This document shows, piece after piece, positions 63,453-64,000 of a DNA stretch of 64,000 bases. The DNA lies in NCBI GenBank assembly GCA_024743315.1, contig JANSWU010000005.1:124001-188000 (forward strand). The letters run 5' to 3'. A model generated the notes under the pieces. It had not been told where the DNA came from and ran no database searches. It saw nothing but the letters and a program-made list of their open reading frames with translations. The first letter of the stretch is position 1; the number at the start of each line of letters is the position of its first letter. Made by a program: the position numbers and the translations under genes. This DNA comes from Hyphomonadaceae bacterium. GTDB lineage: Bacteria; Pseudomonadota; Alphaproteobacteria; Caulobacterales; Hyphomonadaceae.

Positions 63453-64000
63453 ATGGTTGAGGTTGCCCTCCGCCCCCGCTCAGCCAGAGGACGTTTTCTG
63501 GAATGGCAGCGGGGATTGGACTGGACGATCCTGACAGCGGCCCTCGCCTTGCTGTGTACCGGTCTTTTAATGTCGCTGGCGGCCGGACCACCGGCGGCTG
63601 AACGGTTGGGCTATGGCGATCAGTTCTACTTCGTCAAACGCCATGCCATGTTTGTCGGCGCGGCGGTTATTGTCATGGTCGGGGTCAGCCTCCTGGACCG
63701 GGTCTGGGCCCGGCGACTGGCGGCGCTTGTCTTTATTGGCTCGCTCGCTTTGCTCGCCTTCATCCTGGTCTCTGGCTATGAAGCCAAAGGCGCGCGGCGA
63801 TGGATCCGTATTGGCAGTTTCGGCCTGCAGCCATCCGAGTTCATCAAACCAGCTCTGATCGTTTTGACGGGCTGGCTATTGGCGCAGCGCCAGATTTATC
63901 CGAAAGGCCCCTGGGCGGCGATTACCCTTGTTTTCTTTTGCGCCACGCTTGGCTTCCTCTTGCTGCAACCGGATGTCGGACAATCGGCGCTGCTCAGCGC
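63453..64000 (+). CDS. ftsW: Lipid II polymerase FtsW (partial, cut by window end)
   Basis: The first 182 residues are inside the window. GARRWI and LQPSEFIKP are SEDS-family signatures, and several membrane helices are visible. FtsW polymerises septal peptidoglycan with FtsI. Starts nine bases after murD, GAGGCGG before the ATG. The rest lies beyond position 64000. Confidence 0.93.
   Translation, partial: MVEVALRPRSARGRFLEWQRGLDWTILTAALALLCTGLLMSLAAGPPAAERLGYGDQFYFVKRHAMFVGAAVIVMVGVSLLDRVWARRLAALVFIGSLALLAFILVSGYEAKGARRWIRIGSFGLQPSEFIKPALIVLTGWLLAQRQIYPKGPWAAITLVFFCATLGFLLLQPDVGQSALLS

Overview
This window is an alphaproteobacterial chromosome segment of fairly high GC content, most like the Caulobacterales/Hyphomonadaceae. 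The evidence is the combination of gcrA, gapR (DUF2312), mmcB, a MucR/Ros-type regulator, a SAM-II riboswitch in front of metA, fused cysNC, and a dcw cell-wall cluster starting with mraZ. No rRNA, tRNA, IS element, prophage or CRISPR array was recognised. The species cannot be fixed from sequence alone.

Left part (1-13.5 kb): housekeeping genes. pth, ychF, rmuC, def-fmt-GNAT-truA and the ruvCAB operon are interrupted by a TIR-like membrane protein, a divergent Rieske oxygenase/TetR pair with an operator-like inverted repeat, an exported SDR and a LysR regulator.

13.6-30.7 kb: accessory catabolism. Three crotonase-fold enzymes, a Baeyer-Villiger-type flavin monooxygenase, two cytochromes P450, an acyl-CoA dehydrogenase and an MDR reductase suggest oxidation of a hydrophobic ring or chain followed by CoA-linked degradation; the substrate is not determinable. 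Mixed in are a MucR-like regulator, GNAT acetyltransferases, a lipoprotein, a hydrolase with a four-helix membrane tail, and metA behind a SAM-II riboswitch.

30.8-49.2 kb: cysD-cysNC (sulfate activation), an alpha/beta-hydrolase lipoprotein, an Uup-like ABC-F ATPase with an ABC-2 permease, gcrA, two very short ORFs, a TorF-like porin, egtB-egtD (ergothioneine), thpR, a DUF2853 protein, an aldo/keto reductase, a Bax-inhibitor-1 protein, mmcB, a protein ending in a beta-clamp-binding motif, a hairpin-rich non-coding island, exported msrB, gapR and an SDR.

49.2-64 kb: a minus-strand group trkH, proA, nadD, asparaginase-like gene, trypsin-like protease, rsfS, rlmH, and then the plus-strand dcw cluster mraZ-rsmH-ftsL-ftsI-murE-(murF absent)-mraY-murD-ftsW, the last cut by the window edge.

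Most unusual points: rsfS has no standard start codon in frame and may carry a one-base frameshift; murF is missing from its usual place and replaced by about 400 bp holding a perfect DnaA box and paired GANTC sites; a short protein beside mmcB carries QMDLF near its C-terminus; about 330 bp between that gene and msrB holds five compact hairpins; and the TIR-like and MucR-like proteins lack residues normally important in their families.
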